From assembly GCA_946481035.1 (NCBI GenBank), contig CAMLNK010000292.1, positions 1-5,947 of the forward strand: a stretch of DNA of 5,947 nt. Direction: 5' to 3'. The position numbers and the translations under genes were made by a program. The notes under the pieces are model-generated. The model did no database searches. It was given only the letters and a program-made list of their open reading frames with translations, and was not told where the DNA came from. This document shows, piece by piece, positions 1-5,591 of this stretch (its first letter is position 1; every line of letters begins with the position of its first letter). Origin of the DNA: an uncultured Dyadobacter sp. Its GTDB lineage: Bacteria; Bacteroidota; Bacteroidia; Cytophagales; Spirosomataceae.

Positions 1-8
1 TATTTTTG
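1..8 (+). promoter_or_regulatory. Bacteroidota-type -7 box upstream of the C40 lipoprotein gene
   Basis: The first eight bases read TATTTTTG, a full match to the Bacteroidota primary-sigma -7 consensus TAnnTTTG. The box ends 30 bases before the ATG at 39, which would give a leader of roughly 25 bases. The matching -33 element (TTTG/TTG about 19 bases further upstream) would lie outside the window and cannot be checked. A short AT-rich motif can also occur by chance. Confidence 0.45.
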
Positions 9-38
9 AAAAAGTAATCAGGCCAATTCCGCTTACGC

Positions 39-686
39 ATGAAGAAGTACCTTTCCCAACCCCTTTCCCGCACTATTTTCACGCTCCTGATCACCACGTT
101 ATTATTCTCCTGCGAGGTATTCCGCACAACCCCCGAAAAAAATACATCATCCCGCAGTACAGCTTCCCGAGGCCGCACGTCTCCCACCCGCAGGCCACCT
201 GCCCGGAAACCGGTAGCAAAAGCCCCTGCCCGCAAACCGGCGCCCCCGCGAAACACCACCCCTACCTATGCGCGCCCCGGCGACGCAAATACCGAGAACA
301 TCCCGCAAGTGGTGCAAATCGCCCGCACCTACACCGGCACGCCCTACCGCTCCGGCGGCAATGATAAACAGGGTATTGACTGTTCGGGCCTCATTTGCCA
401 GGTCTATTCCGAAATGGGTGTGAAAGTACCCCGCATCTCCTGGCAGCAATCCGAGTTCGGGCAGGAAGTGGGCAGCGTAGCAGAGATCAAGCCGGGCGAC
501 TGGCTGTTTTTCGTACCCGAAGCCGGCAAGGAAGGCTACGTGTCACACGCAGGTATCGTCACCGACGTCCGCGGGCGCGACGAGATCATATTCATACATG
601 CTTCCACTTCACGCGGCGTACGCGAAGACAATCTGTTTTCGACCTACTTCAAAGGCCGTTTCGTGAAAGCCATGCGGCCTTTCTGA
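39..686 (+). CDS. NlpC/P60 (peptidase C40) family lipoprotein, probable peptidoglycan endopeptidase
   Basis: This 215-residue protein probably cleaves peptide bonds in peptidoglycan stems at the cell envelope. A lipoprotein signal peptide covers residues 1-24: basic MKK, a hydrophobic core at about 13-23, and lipobox L-F-S-C with Cys25 as lipidation site. A Pro/Arg/Lys/Ser/Thr-rich linker follows at about 33-80 and contains a duplicated nine-residue unit (54-62 and 63-71). The NlpC/P60 domain spans about 86-215. Its catalytic Cys115 lies in DCSGL, His170 in SHAGIV, and the third polar residue is His187 in FIHAST. Other family landmarks are GTPYRSGG (100-107), VPRISWQQ (130-137) and KPGDWLFF (151-158). 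All catalytic residues are present, so it should be active. The ATG at 39 is chosen because it gives the complete signal peptide. The exact bond cleaved cannot be read from the sequence. Confidence 0.93.
   Translation: MKKYLSQPLSRTIFTLLITTLLFSCEVFRTTPEKNTSSRSTASRGRTSPTRRPPARKPVAKAPARKPAPPRNTTPTYARPGDANTENIPQVVQIARTYTGTPYRSGGNDKQGIDCSGLICQVYSEMGVKVPRISWQQSEFGQEVGSVAEIKPGDWLFFVPEAGKEGYVSHAGIVTDVRGRDEIIFIHASTSRGVREDNLFSTYFKGRFVKAMRPF
198..251 (+). repeat. 27-bp tandem duplication in the lipoprotein linker
   Basis: Two adjacent 27-base units (198-224 and 225-251) encode PARKPVAKA and PARKPAPPR. They are in frame and differ mainly in the second half. They extend the basic proline-rich spacer between the lipid anchor and the catalytic domain. 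This is a low-complexity coding repeat, not a mobile or regulatory element. Confidence 0.7.
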
Positions 687-766
687 ACATACCGACCGTT
701 CACGAACTGAGTTCAATTAAAATATACAAAGTCGTAGGGGTAGCGCGGATTCTGATTGTCCTTTTC

Positions 767-774
767 GAAATTTG
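767..774 (+). promoter_or_regulatory. Probable -7 box for the two-gene membrane/periplasmic unit
   Basis: GAAATTTG matches TAnnTTTG at all but its first base. Its end lies 29 bases before the ATG at 804, almost the same distance as the box at 1-8 has from its own gene. No good TTTG is found about 19 bases upstream, so the -33 half is weak. If this box is used, transcription starts near 780. The in-frame TTG at 756 would then be untranscribed, which supports the ATG at 804 as the start. Confidence 0.35.
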
Positions 775-803
775 CAGTCATAACTCAATTTCCTCTACCC
801 TAT

Positions 804-2024
804 ATGCAAAACGCCATTGCCCCTCCGCCGATATCCGGCGACCGGACAGTCGCCATTCAGGCCAGTCCGGGCATTCCCGTTTACATTTATGCCACCGTTT
901 TCGCATCGTTTTGCGTCATTACCGGGCTCATCTGGGATATTTGCTGGCATATGAGCATCGGCCGCGACGGGCTTTTGTCGCCGCCGCATTTGGTCATTTA
1001 CCTCGGTGCCGTGGTAGCCGGGATGTTTTCGGGTTATGAGATTTTGAGAAAGACATTCTGGGGAAATGAGATTGAAAAAGCGGCCAGCGTCAAGATCTGG
1101 GGCTTTTTTTACAGTTCGCTTGGTTCCCTGTTCTGCGTTTGGGGCGCATTATCGATGCTTACCTCTGCGCCATTCGACGACTGGTGGCATAATACCTATG
1201 GCCTCGACGTCACCATCCTCTCCCCTCCGCATACCGTATTGATCCTCGGCATTATCGGCATCCAGTTTGGCGCCATGATCAGCGTTATCGCCGTGAAAAA
1301 CCAGATGAAGCTTTTCGGCAGTTTTGGAGAAGGGAAAGTTAAGGCATTGGACAAAACACTTTTCTGGCTGTTTGCATTGTCGGCCGGCTTTTTGTTAACC
1401 ATCTGGTTTACATTAATATCCGAAGAATTGGGGCGAATGCGTGTACACCGGTCGAGCTACTACATATTTGCCGGAGCAGCATTTCCGCTACTGTTAATAG
1501 CCGTCGGGAAGGCAGTTTCGCACAAATGGGCCGTTACGGCGGTTGCCGGTGTGTATACTGCCTTAATGCTCGGTACGCTCTGGATTATTCCGCTTTTCCC
1601 TGCCGAGCCCAAACTGGGCCCCATTCTGAACCACATCACCCATTACCAAGGGTTTCATTTCCCGCTGCTGCTGATCGTCCCCGCCATTGTGATCGATGTC
1701 CTCCGTTACCGCTTCGCACATTGGAACGACTGGAAACTTACATTACTGCTCGGCGTGGCATTTCTGGTTGTGTTTTTTGTAGTTCAATGGTTCTTCGGCG
1801 GGTTCCTGATGGAGTCGCCTTATGCCCGCAACTGGTTCTTCGGAAGCCATTACTGGTATTTCGGGAATGACCCCAACTGGGAGTACCGCTACAAGTTCGG
1901 CCCGTGGATGGTCGAAGGAACGCCCGCATTGCTTAAAGGACTGGGCATTGCATTGGTATTAACATTAATCTCAACCCGCATCGGACTGGCGTGGGGTAAC
2001 TGGATGCACAAGATTCAACGATGA
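804..2024 (+). CDS. Polytopic membrane protein with duplicated WH-GxD-SPPH motif, function unknown
   Basis: The 406-residue product has about ten hydrophobic segments, at roughly 25-47, 62-80, 97-120, 143-165, 183-206, 218-237, 241-263, 285-302, 311-335 and 375-396, and no cleavable signal. A motif occurs twice. Copy one is D45..W48-H49...G53-R-D55...S59-P60-P61-H62. Copy two is D125/D126..W128-H129...G133-L-D135....S140-P141-P142-H143. Both lie at the ends of membrane segments, suggesting an internal duplication with paired His/Asp sites. Further histidines cluster at H277, H280 and H285, and an aromatic-rich loop occupies about 339-369. The stop overlaps the next start as ATGA (2021-2024), implying translational coupling and a shared function. 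I resemble it to uncharacterised bacterial membrane proteins but cannot name a family. A metal- or heme-related role is inference from the histidines and partner. An in-frame TTG at 756 would add 16 residues but is less likely. Confidence 0.85.
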   Translation: MQNAIAPPPISGDRTVAIQASPGIPVYIYATVFASFCVITGLIWDICWHMSIGRDGLLSPPHLVIYLGAVVAGMFSGYEILRKTFWGNEIEKAASVKIWGFFYSSLGSLFCVWGALSMLTSAPFDDWWHNTYGLDVTILSPPHTVLILGIIGIQFGAMISVIAVKNQMKLFGSFGEGKVKALDKTLFWLFALSAGFLLTIWFTLISEELGRMRVHRSSYYIFAGAAFPLLLIAVGKAVSHKWAVTAVAGVYTALMLGTLWIIPLFPAEPKLGPILNHITHYQGFHFPLLLIVPAIVIDVLRYRFAHWNDWKLTLLLGVAFLVVFFVVQWFFGGFLMESPYARNWFFGSHYWYFGNDPNWEYRYKFGPWMVEGTPALLKGLGIALVLTLISTRIGLAWGNWMHKIQR

Positions 2025-3673
2025 AAAGATACATTTCCCTCATTTTGTTAATGTTGCTCAGCGCGGCCTCGTATGCGCACGTAGGCAGCGCAGGCGTGCA
2101 AATGCAGGCGCAGGCAGGCGGGTACAAGGTGCTTGTGAGCGTGGTGCCGCCGGATGTGATTCCGGGCACGGCACAGGTTTCTGTTTATATTGAATACGGC
2201 GAAGCCCGGAAGGTGTCGGTGCGGCCAATCTACTTCTATTCGGGCGATAAAGGTGCGCCTACGTCCGATCCCCTGGCACCGGTTGCGGGGCAAAAAGGTC
2301 AGTTCCAGGGAGCGGTTTGGCTTATGGAACCAGGCTCGTCCAGCGCGCAGATCAGCATCGAAGGTATGCAGGGCGACGCCGAGCTGATCATCCCTATCGT
2401 AGCCGTGTCGACAGCCGAGCGCGAAATGCCGAAAGGATTGGGCATCGGCCTCAGCATCGTAGGATTGCTGCTTTTCCTGCTCATGATCACGACCATTGGT
2501 GCGAGCGTGAGCGACGGCCTTCTTAAACCCGGCCAAAACCTGACAGCGGCGCAAAAACGGAAGCGGTGGATCAATATGGGTATTGCCACGGCAGTATGCT
2601 CACTGATTTTGTACGGCGGAAGCAGCTGGTGGGATAGCTGGGCAGAGGAGTATAAACAATGGCTGTACAAGCCCTTAAAGGCAAAAACCGCGATCATCGA
2701 AGCGGATTCACAACGCGTTTTTCAATTGAAAATAGACACTACCAACTGGGATCACCGGATGAAAAGAAGCATGCTCAGCACACTGGTCCCCGACCATGGC
2801 AAGATCATGCATACCTTCCTCGTCCGCACGCCCGGCCTCGATGCATTCGCACACGTCCATCCCGACCGGAAGGACAGCCTTACATTTGAAGCCGCATTGC
2901 CCGATTTGCCAGCCGGTAAATACCTGGTTTACTCGGATATTGTACAATACACCGGCTTTGCAGAAACGATCGTCGATACGCTGATTATTCATGCAAAACC
3001 ATCGGCCAGGATCAGCAAGGCTTTATCCGAAGACGATACCTTCATTATCACCGACCCGCTCGATACGCCCGGCAAGGTACCAATGGGCGAAAACGTAGTC
3101 ATTTGCGGAAAACCGGGCACCAAAACCGTTTTCAAGGATGGTTCTTACGCCATTTGGGAAGGCAAGCCCGACAAGGCGCTGGAAGCCGGAAAGCCCTATC
3201 AGTTAAATTTTGAAATATATAACCCGGACAACAGCCCGTGTTTCCCCGAACCATACCTGGGAATGATGGGCCACGCGGTGATCATGCGCTCCGATGGATC
3301 GGTGTACATTCACCTCCACCCGAGCGGCTCCTACTCGATGGCCGCGGAGCAATCTTTCGAAAGCCGCATTTCTGATACTTCCCACGTAGCCAAATGGCCC
3401 AAACCGGACGTTTTCCGCGATAGTATCGACCGGCATCTGGCCAATCTCAAAGCCATGCCTGCCGTCGACCGGGAGATATTCCTCATGAAAGAAATGGGCA
3501 TGTACAATGTCACCGAAGGCGGCATGACCGGCATGGAACATGGCACACGCATCTCGTTCCCTTATGCTTTCCCGAAAGGCGGCCAATACCGGATATTTCT
3601 CCAAATCAAAAGAAACGAAAAAGTGCTGACCGGCGCTTTCGACGTCAAAGTCAACGATCCGGTAACGTTATAG
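2021..3673 (+). CDS. Secreted membrane-anchored protein with N-terminal His and two HxHP domains, possible metal-binding protein
   Basis: The 550-residue product begins with a signal peptide (1-19) ending S-Y-A. The predicted mature chain starts at His20 in HVGSAG. A beta-rich N-terminal domain (about 20-130, including PPDVIPGTAQVSV) comes next. Two membrane spans follow (about 139-161 and 184-204), separated by a loop with basic KRKR at 179-182. That loop should be cytoplasmic, placing both large parts in the periplasm. The C-terminal part has two related domains. The first has H259, H264, H278-V-H280-P281 and a LPAGKYLVYSD strand pair (296-306). The second has H418, H431-L-H433-P434 and FPKGGQYRIFLQ (517-528), with a Met-rich insert at about 489-507. 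From memory it belongs to a widespread uncharacterised family of such periplasmic proteins, sometimes labelled YtkA/CopC-like. Copper or redox function is inferred, not shown. It is coupled to the upstream membrane protein gene by an ATGA overlap; no Shine-Dalgarno is visible. Confidence 0.85.
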   Translation: MKRYISLILLMLLSAASYAHVGSAGVQMQAQAGGYKVLVSVVPPDVIPGTAQVSVYIEYGEARKVSVRPIYFYSGDKGAPTSDPLAPVAGQKGQFQGAVWLMEPGSSSAQISIEGMQGDAELIIPIVAVSTAEREMPKGLGIGLSIVGLLLFLLMITTIGASVSDGLLKPGQNLTAAQKRKRWINMGIATAVCSLILYGGSSWWDSWAEEYKQWLYKPLKAKTAIIEADSQRVFQLKIDTTNWDHRMKRSMLSTLVPDHGKIMHTFLVRTPGLDAFAHVHPDRKDSLTFEAALPDLPAGKYLVYSDIVQYTGFAETIVDTLIIHAKPSARISKALSEDDTFIITDPLDTPGKVPMGENVVICGKPGTKTVFKDGSYAIWEGKPDKALEAGKPYQLNFEIYNPDNSPCFPEPYLGMMGHAVIMRSDGSVYIHLHPSGSYSMAAEQSFESRISDTSHVAKWPKPDVFRDSIDRHLANLKAMPAVDREIFLMKEMGMYNVTEGGMTGMEHGTRISFPYAFPKGGQYRIFLQIKRNEKVLTGAFDVKVNDPVTL

Positions 3674-3692
3674 CATTTCCGCAATCGGGCAT

Positions 3693-4349
3693 TTAAAAGA
3701 GCGCAGCGATCTTTTCGTAAGAAAGGTCGCTGTAATCATTTATATAGAGGTTGCACGGCGGCAGTTCCTCGCGCGTATGCGAGCTAAGTACGCCTACCAC
3801 GCGCATACCGGCATTGAGCGCAGCCGACACGCCCGAAAACGAATCTTCAAATACGACGCATTGGTGTGGTTCCACACCGAGGTTCTTTGCCGAAGTAAGG
3901 TAAACCTCGGGATCGGGCTTGTGCTTCTTTACATCTTCGCTGGCGAGGATCGAACCCAGCATTTCCTGAATGGGCACTTTGCTCAGGATAAGATCGAGGT
4001 TGGCACGTGGAGCGGAGGTAGCCACGCCCAGTACGGCTCCGTTCGCTTTCAAATCGTGCATAAATCCGACAATGCCTTTGATAGGCTCCACGTAAGGCGC
4101 ATACAGTTCGCGGAAAAGCCCTTCCTTTTCCTCTTCCATTTGCAACAATTCTTCTCCTTCAACTACCCGTTGCAAAAAGTGGCTCAGAATATAGCTATTA
4201 CTTTTTCCATACATGTGCTGGGCAAATTCCTCTTCGGTAGGAGAAAGGTTTCGTTTTGAAAAAAACTCGCGGAATGCGCGGGAGTGATAGGGATTGGTAT
4301 GGACAATTACACCGTCCATATCAAAAATGACTGCTAATTTTTCTTTCAT
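3693..4349 (-). CDS. HAD-superfamily hydrolase, beta-phosphoglucomutase/sugar-phosphatase-like
   Basis: This 218-residue cytosolic enzyme has all four HAD motifs. Motif I is FDMDGV with nucleophile Asp10 and acid/base Asp12. Motif II is VATSAPR, with Thr111/Ser112. Motif III is Lys144 in KHKPDPEVY. Motif IV is E168-D169 in FEDSFSGV. Residues of about 17-85 form the helical C1 cap typical of the beta-phosphoglucomutase, sugar-phosphatase and phosphoglycolate-phosphatase subfamily. Length and motif spacing fit that subfamily closely. Cap residues include YGKSNSY (47-53), near the loop that contacts substrate in beta-phosphoglucomutase. Substrate cannot be decided: no maltose or trehalose phosphorylase gene is nearby, which argues weakly against a dedicated mutase. 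The start is fixed because motif I begins only a few residues after Met1. It converges on the preceding gene with a 19-base gap and appears to be a single-gene transcript. Confidence 0.93.
   Translation of the reverse strand: MKEKLAVIFDMDGVIVHTNPYHSRAFREFFSKRNLSPTEEEFAQHMYGKSNSYILSHFLQRVVEGEELLQMEEEKEGLFRELYAPYVEPIKGIVGFMHDLKANGAVLGVATSAPRANLDLILSKVPIQEMLGSILASEDVKKHKPDPEVYLTSAKNLGVEPHQCVVFEDSFSGVSAALNAGMRVVGVLSSHTREELPPCNLYINDYSDLSYEKIAALF
3705..3731. repeat. Inverted repeat at the 3' end of the HAD gene
   Basis: AGCGATCTTT (3705-3714) pairs with AAAGGTCGCT (3722-3731) around a seven-base loop: ten pairs with one G-T wobble. It lies inside the last codons of the HAD gene, beside the convergent junction. 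Read on the minus strand, a short TTTT run follows about six bases after the stem, so a weak terminator is possible. On the plus strand no T-run follows. It is the only notable hairpin I see at this junction. Confidence 0.4.
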
Positions 4350-4353
4350 CCTG

Positions 4354-4384
4354 CAAAGTTAACCATCGAAAAACCTTCCTGAAA
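4354..4384 (-). promoter_or_regulatory. Bacteroidota-type promoter of the HAD gene, predicted leaderless
   Basis: On the minus strand, TAACTTTG (4361-4354) is a perfect TAnnTTTG box. Exactly 19 bases upstream lies TTTC (4384-4381), a three-of-four match to the -33 TTTG. The -7 box ends only four bases before the ATG at 4349, so transcription would begin at or within a few bases of the start codon. That predicts a leaderless or near-leaderless mRNA. The start codon cannot move downstream because HAD motif I follows at once. Confidence 0.5.
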
Positions 4385-4421
4385 TGAAATTCAGAACTAA
4401 AAATGGGCGCTTCAACTGAAA

Positions 4422-4428
4422 TAGTTTG
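4422..4428 (+). promoter_or_regulatory. Possible -7-like box for the sigma/anti-sigma-like genes
   Basis: TAGTTTG resembles TAnnTTTG but is one base short between the two halves, and no -33 TTTG is evident upstream. It lies 42 bases before the ATG at 4471, in the AT-rich stretch between the divergent genes. It is the best candidate in this intergenic region, but weak. Confidence 0.2.
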
Positions 4429-4470
4429 ACAACTTTAATTCAAACTTTTTACAAACAAGTAACCTTTTTA

Positions 4471-5046
4471 ATGCGCATTCTATTAAATTTACCCACAACG
4501 CCTCACACTAAGTGCTCAGAACTTCCATACTCAACGTCAGAATACAAGCTTCCTAATTTTCCTGAACCAATATCCGGTCCATTAATTGCGTATATGAATG
4601 AATTAGAACGAGCTGGCAATAGCGTCGATGGTCAGGCACTTTCAAAGCCGAAAACGCTCACTTCTCTGGAAGTGTATGATCAGTACGGGGCCATGGCATA
4701 TGGGATTATTTTGCAAATCCTGCCCCAGGTACACGTTGCACAGGAGGTTTTGGTAAGTGTCTTCTCCTCTCCGCAATTGCAATCTTGTAATAGTTATCCT
4801 TTCACTTTTGCCGCCTGTGTAATCAAGCTGGCACGGGCCAAAGCAGTGGAAGCAAAGCGCAAACTAACGGCCCTTGCACCCGCAGGAGCCGAAAATGCAT
4901 ATGGAGATACTTCTCCACAAAGCATTTTCGACCTCGCATTCCGCCAGGGTTTCACGCCGGATGAAGTAGCGGACAAATTGAATATATCAAAGAATGATGT
5001 ACTTCGTTCCTTTCATGAGTTTTTCAAATCATATCGCAACGCATAA
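4471..5046 (+). CDS. Divergent ECF sigma-factor-like protein
   Basis: Taken from the ATG at 4471, the product has 191 residues. Residues of about 69-130 resemble sigma-70 region 2: YDQYGAMAYGIILQI, then VAQEVLVSVF (where ECF factors have AEEVLQDVF), then an FTFAACVIKLARAKAVEAKRK helix. After a short linker, about 149-187 resemble region 4, with SIFDLAFRQGFTPDEVADKL and NISKNDVLRSF as the DNA-binding helix-turn-helix. Region 2 lacks the usual acidic and aromatic signature, so core binding or promoter melting may be altered. The next gene, 11 bases downstream, looks like its anti-sigma factor; this supports the assignment. The first 50 or so residues are Pro/Ser/Thr-rich, unlike ECF proteins. 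The true start could therefore be the ATG at 4594 (150 residues). A TTG at 4426 is a further, less likely option. No Shine-Dalgarno helps choose. Confidence 0.65.
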   Translation: MRILLNLPTTPHTKCSELPYSTSEYKLPNFPEPISGPLIAYMNELERAGNSVDGQALSKPKTLTSLEVYDQYGAMAYGIILQILPQVHVAQEVLVSVFSSPQLQSCNSYPFTFAACVIKLARAKAVEAKRKLTALAPAGAENAYGDTSPQSIFDLAFRQGFTPDEVADKLNISKNDVLRSFHEFFKSYRNA

Positions 5047-5057
5047 ATTTTCACACA

Positions 5058-5519
5058 TTGAGCAAGCAGGAATTTATCGAAAGCGGTATCCTCGAATCCC
5101 ATTTATTGGGACTCGCCAATGAAGACGAGCAGCTGTTGGTTGCTGAAATGATGTTATCGGACAATGAAATGTCCGAGTACGTGAATGACCTTGAACAGGA
5201 TATCAAACGCTATTTTGCGCAAGGTTCGGTACCGCCGCCCGAAGCTGTGAGGGAAATCATATTGCTCAGAAGCATTCGTGAGAAAAAGGGGCCAAGCAGC
5301 AACAACGCAGCAGAAAAGGCGGATGTAAAGCAATATCTCGACGTGGAGGTGAACGACACGCACATGAAAGTGCATAAACTGTGGCGTCCCGCATTTATTG
5401 CCGTTTTCATTCTGTCGAAAATTTTCCTGATCGCCGGTTTGTATTTCTATTTCAAATCGGTGGCGCAGCAGGAAGAAATCGAAAAAATCAAAACTGAAAT
5501 GCAAGTGAATAACCAATAA
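5058..5519 (+). CDS. Short single-span anti-sigma-factor-like protein, TTG start
   Basis: The 153-residue product begins with a cytoplasmic helical segment (about 5-75). This segment resembles the N-terminal zinc-free anti-sigma domain of the RskA type: FIESGILESHLLGLANEDE, then a run of acidic helix, then PPPEAVREIIL. A polar linker follows (about 76-108), then one membrane span (about 109-131). Only some 20 residues remain outside the membrane, a charged, possibly coiled-coil tail. The large extracytoplasmic RskA domain is missing, so signal sensing must differ or depend on a partner. The TTG at 5058 is chosen because the upstream in-frame stop is at 5016-5018 and no ATG lies between it and the conserved segment. 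The next in-frame Met falls inside the anti-sigma domain. It should bind the upstream sigma-like protein; this is inferred from gene order and the N-terminal match. Confidence 0.65.
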   Translation: MSKQEFIESGILESHLLGLANEDEQLLVAEMMLSDNEMSEYVNDLEQDIKRYFAQGSVPPPEAVREIILLRSIREKKGPSSNNAAEKADVKQYLDVEVNDTHMKVHKLWRPAFIAVFILSKIFLIAGLYFYFKSVAQQEEIEKIKTEMQVNNQ

Positions 5520-5540
5520 AAATATTGACCTGTACACACG

Positions 5541-5577
5541 AAAGCCGGCGGACCTTGCGATCCGACCGGCTTTTTTT
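5541..5577 (+). terminator. Rho-independent terminator after the sigma/anti-sigma pair
   Basis: AAAGCCGGCGGA (5541-5552) pairs with TCCG plus CCGGCTTT (5561-5573), leaving one bulged A at 5565 and an eight-base loop. Seven T residues (5571-5577) follow at once. It lies 22 bases after the anti-sigma-like stop. On the minus strand the stem is followed by only three T residues, so it mainly terminates plus-strand transcription. It also separates that transcript from the convergent Dps gene. Confidence 0.9.
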
Positions 5578-5591
5578 ATTTGTTTAAATTT

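Noticed and set aside
147..449. Open frame on the minus strand opposite the C40 lipoprotein gene
   Set aside because: Low-complexity Gly/Arg/Ala product, a mirror of the GC-rich proline linker and NlpC coding sequence; no domain or start signal.
756..803. In-frame TTG that would lengthen the membrane protein by 16 residues
   Set aside because: It lies upstream of the probable -7 box at 767-774, and an ATG at 804 gives a sensible N-terminus.
2048..2554. 168-codon open frame on the minus strand within the HxHP protein gene
   Set aside because: It lies wholly inside a well-supported gene, and its His/Arg-rich composition is typical of an antisense frame.
804..3673. Copper membrane monooxygenase (Pmo/Amo) operon
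   Set aside because: Topology and N-terminal His recall PmoB, but no Pmo sequence motifs are seen, there is no third subunit gene, and the partner does not resemble PmoA or PmoC.
3777..4259. 160-codon plus-strand frame opposite the HAD gene
   Set aside because: The minus strand carries all four HAD motifs; the opposing frame has no recognisable domain.
4426..4470. In-frame TTG start for the sigma-like gene and a TTGACA hexamer at 4426-4431
   Set aside because: The TTG overlaps the best promoter-like bases and an ATG follows at 4471. TTGACA has no good TATAAT partner, and Bacteroidota do not use that consensus.
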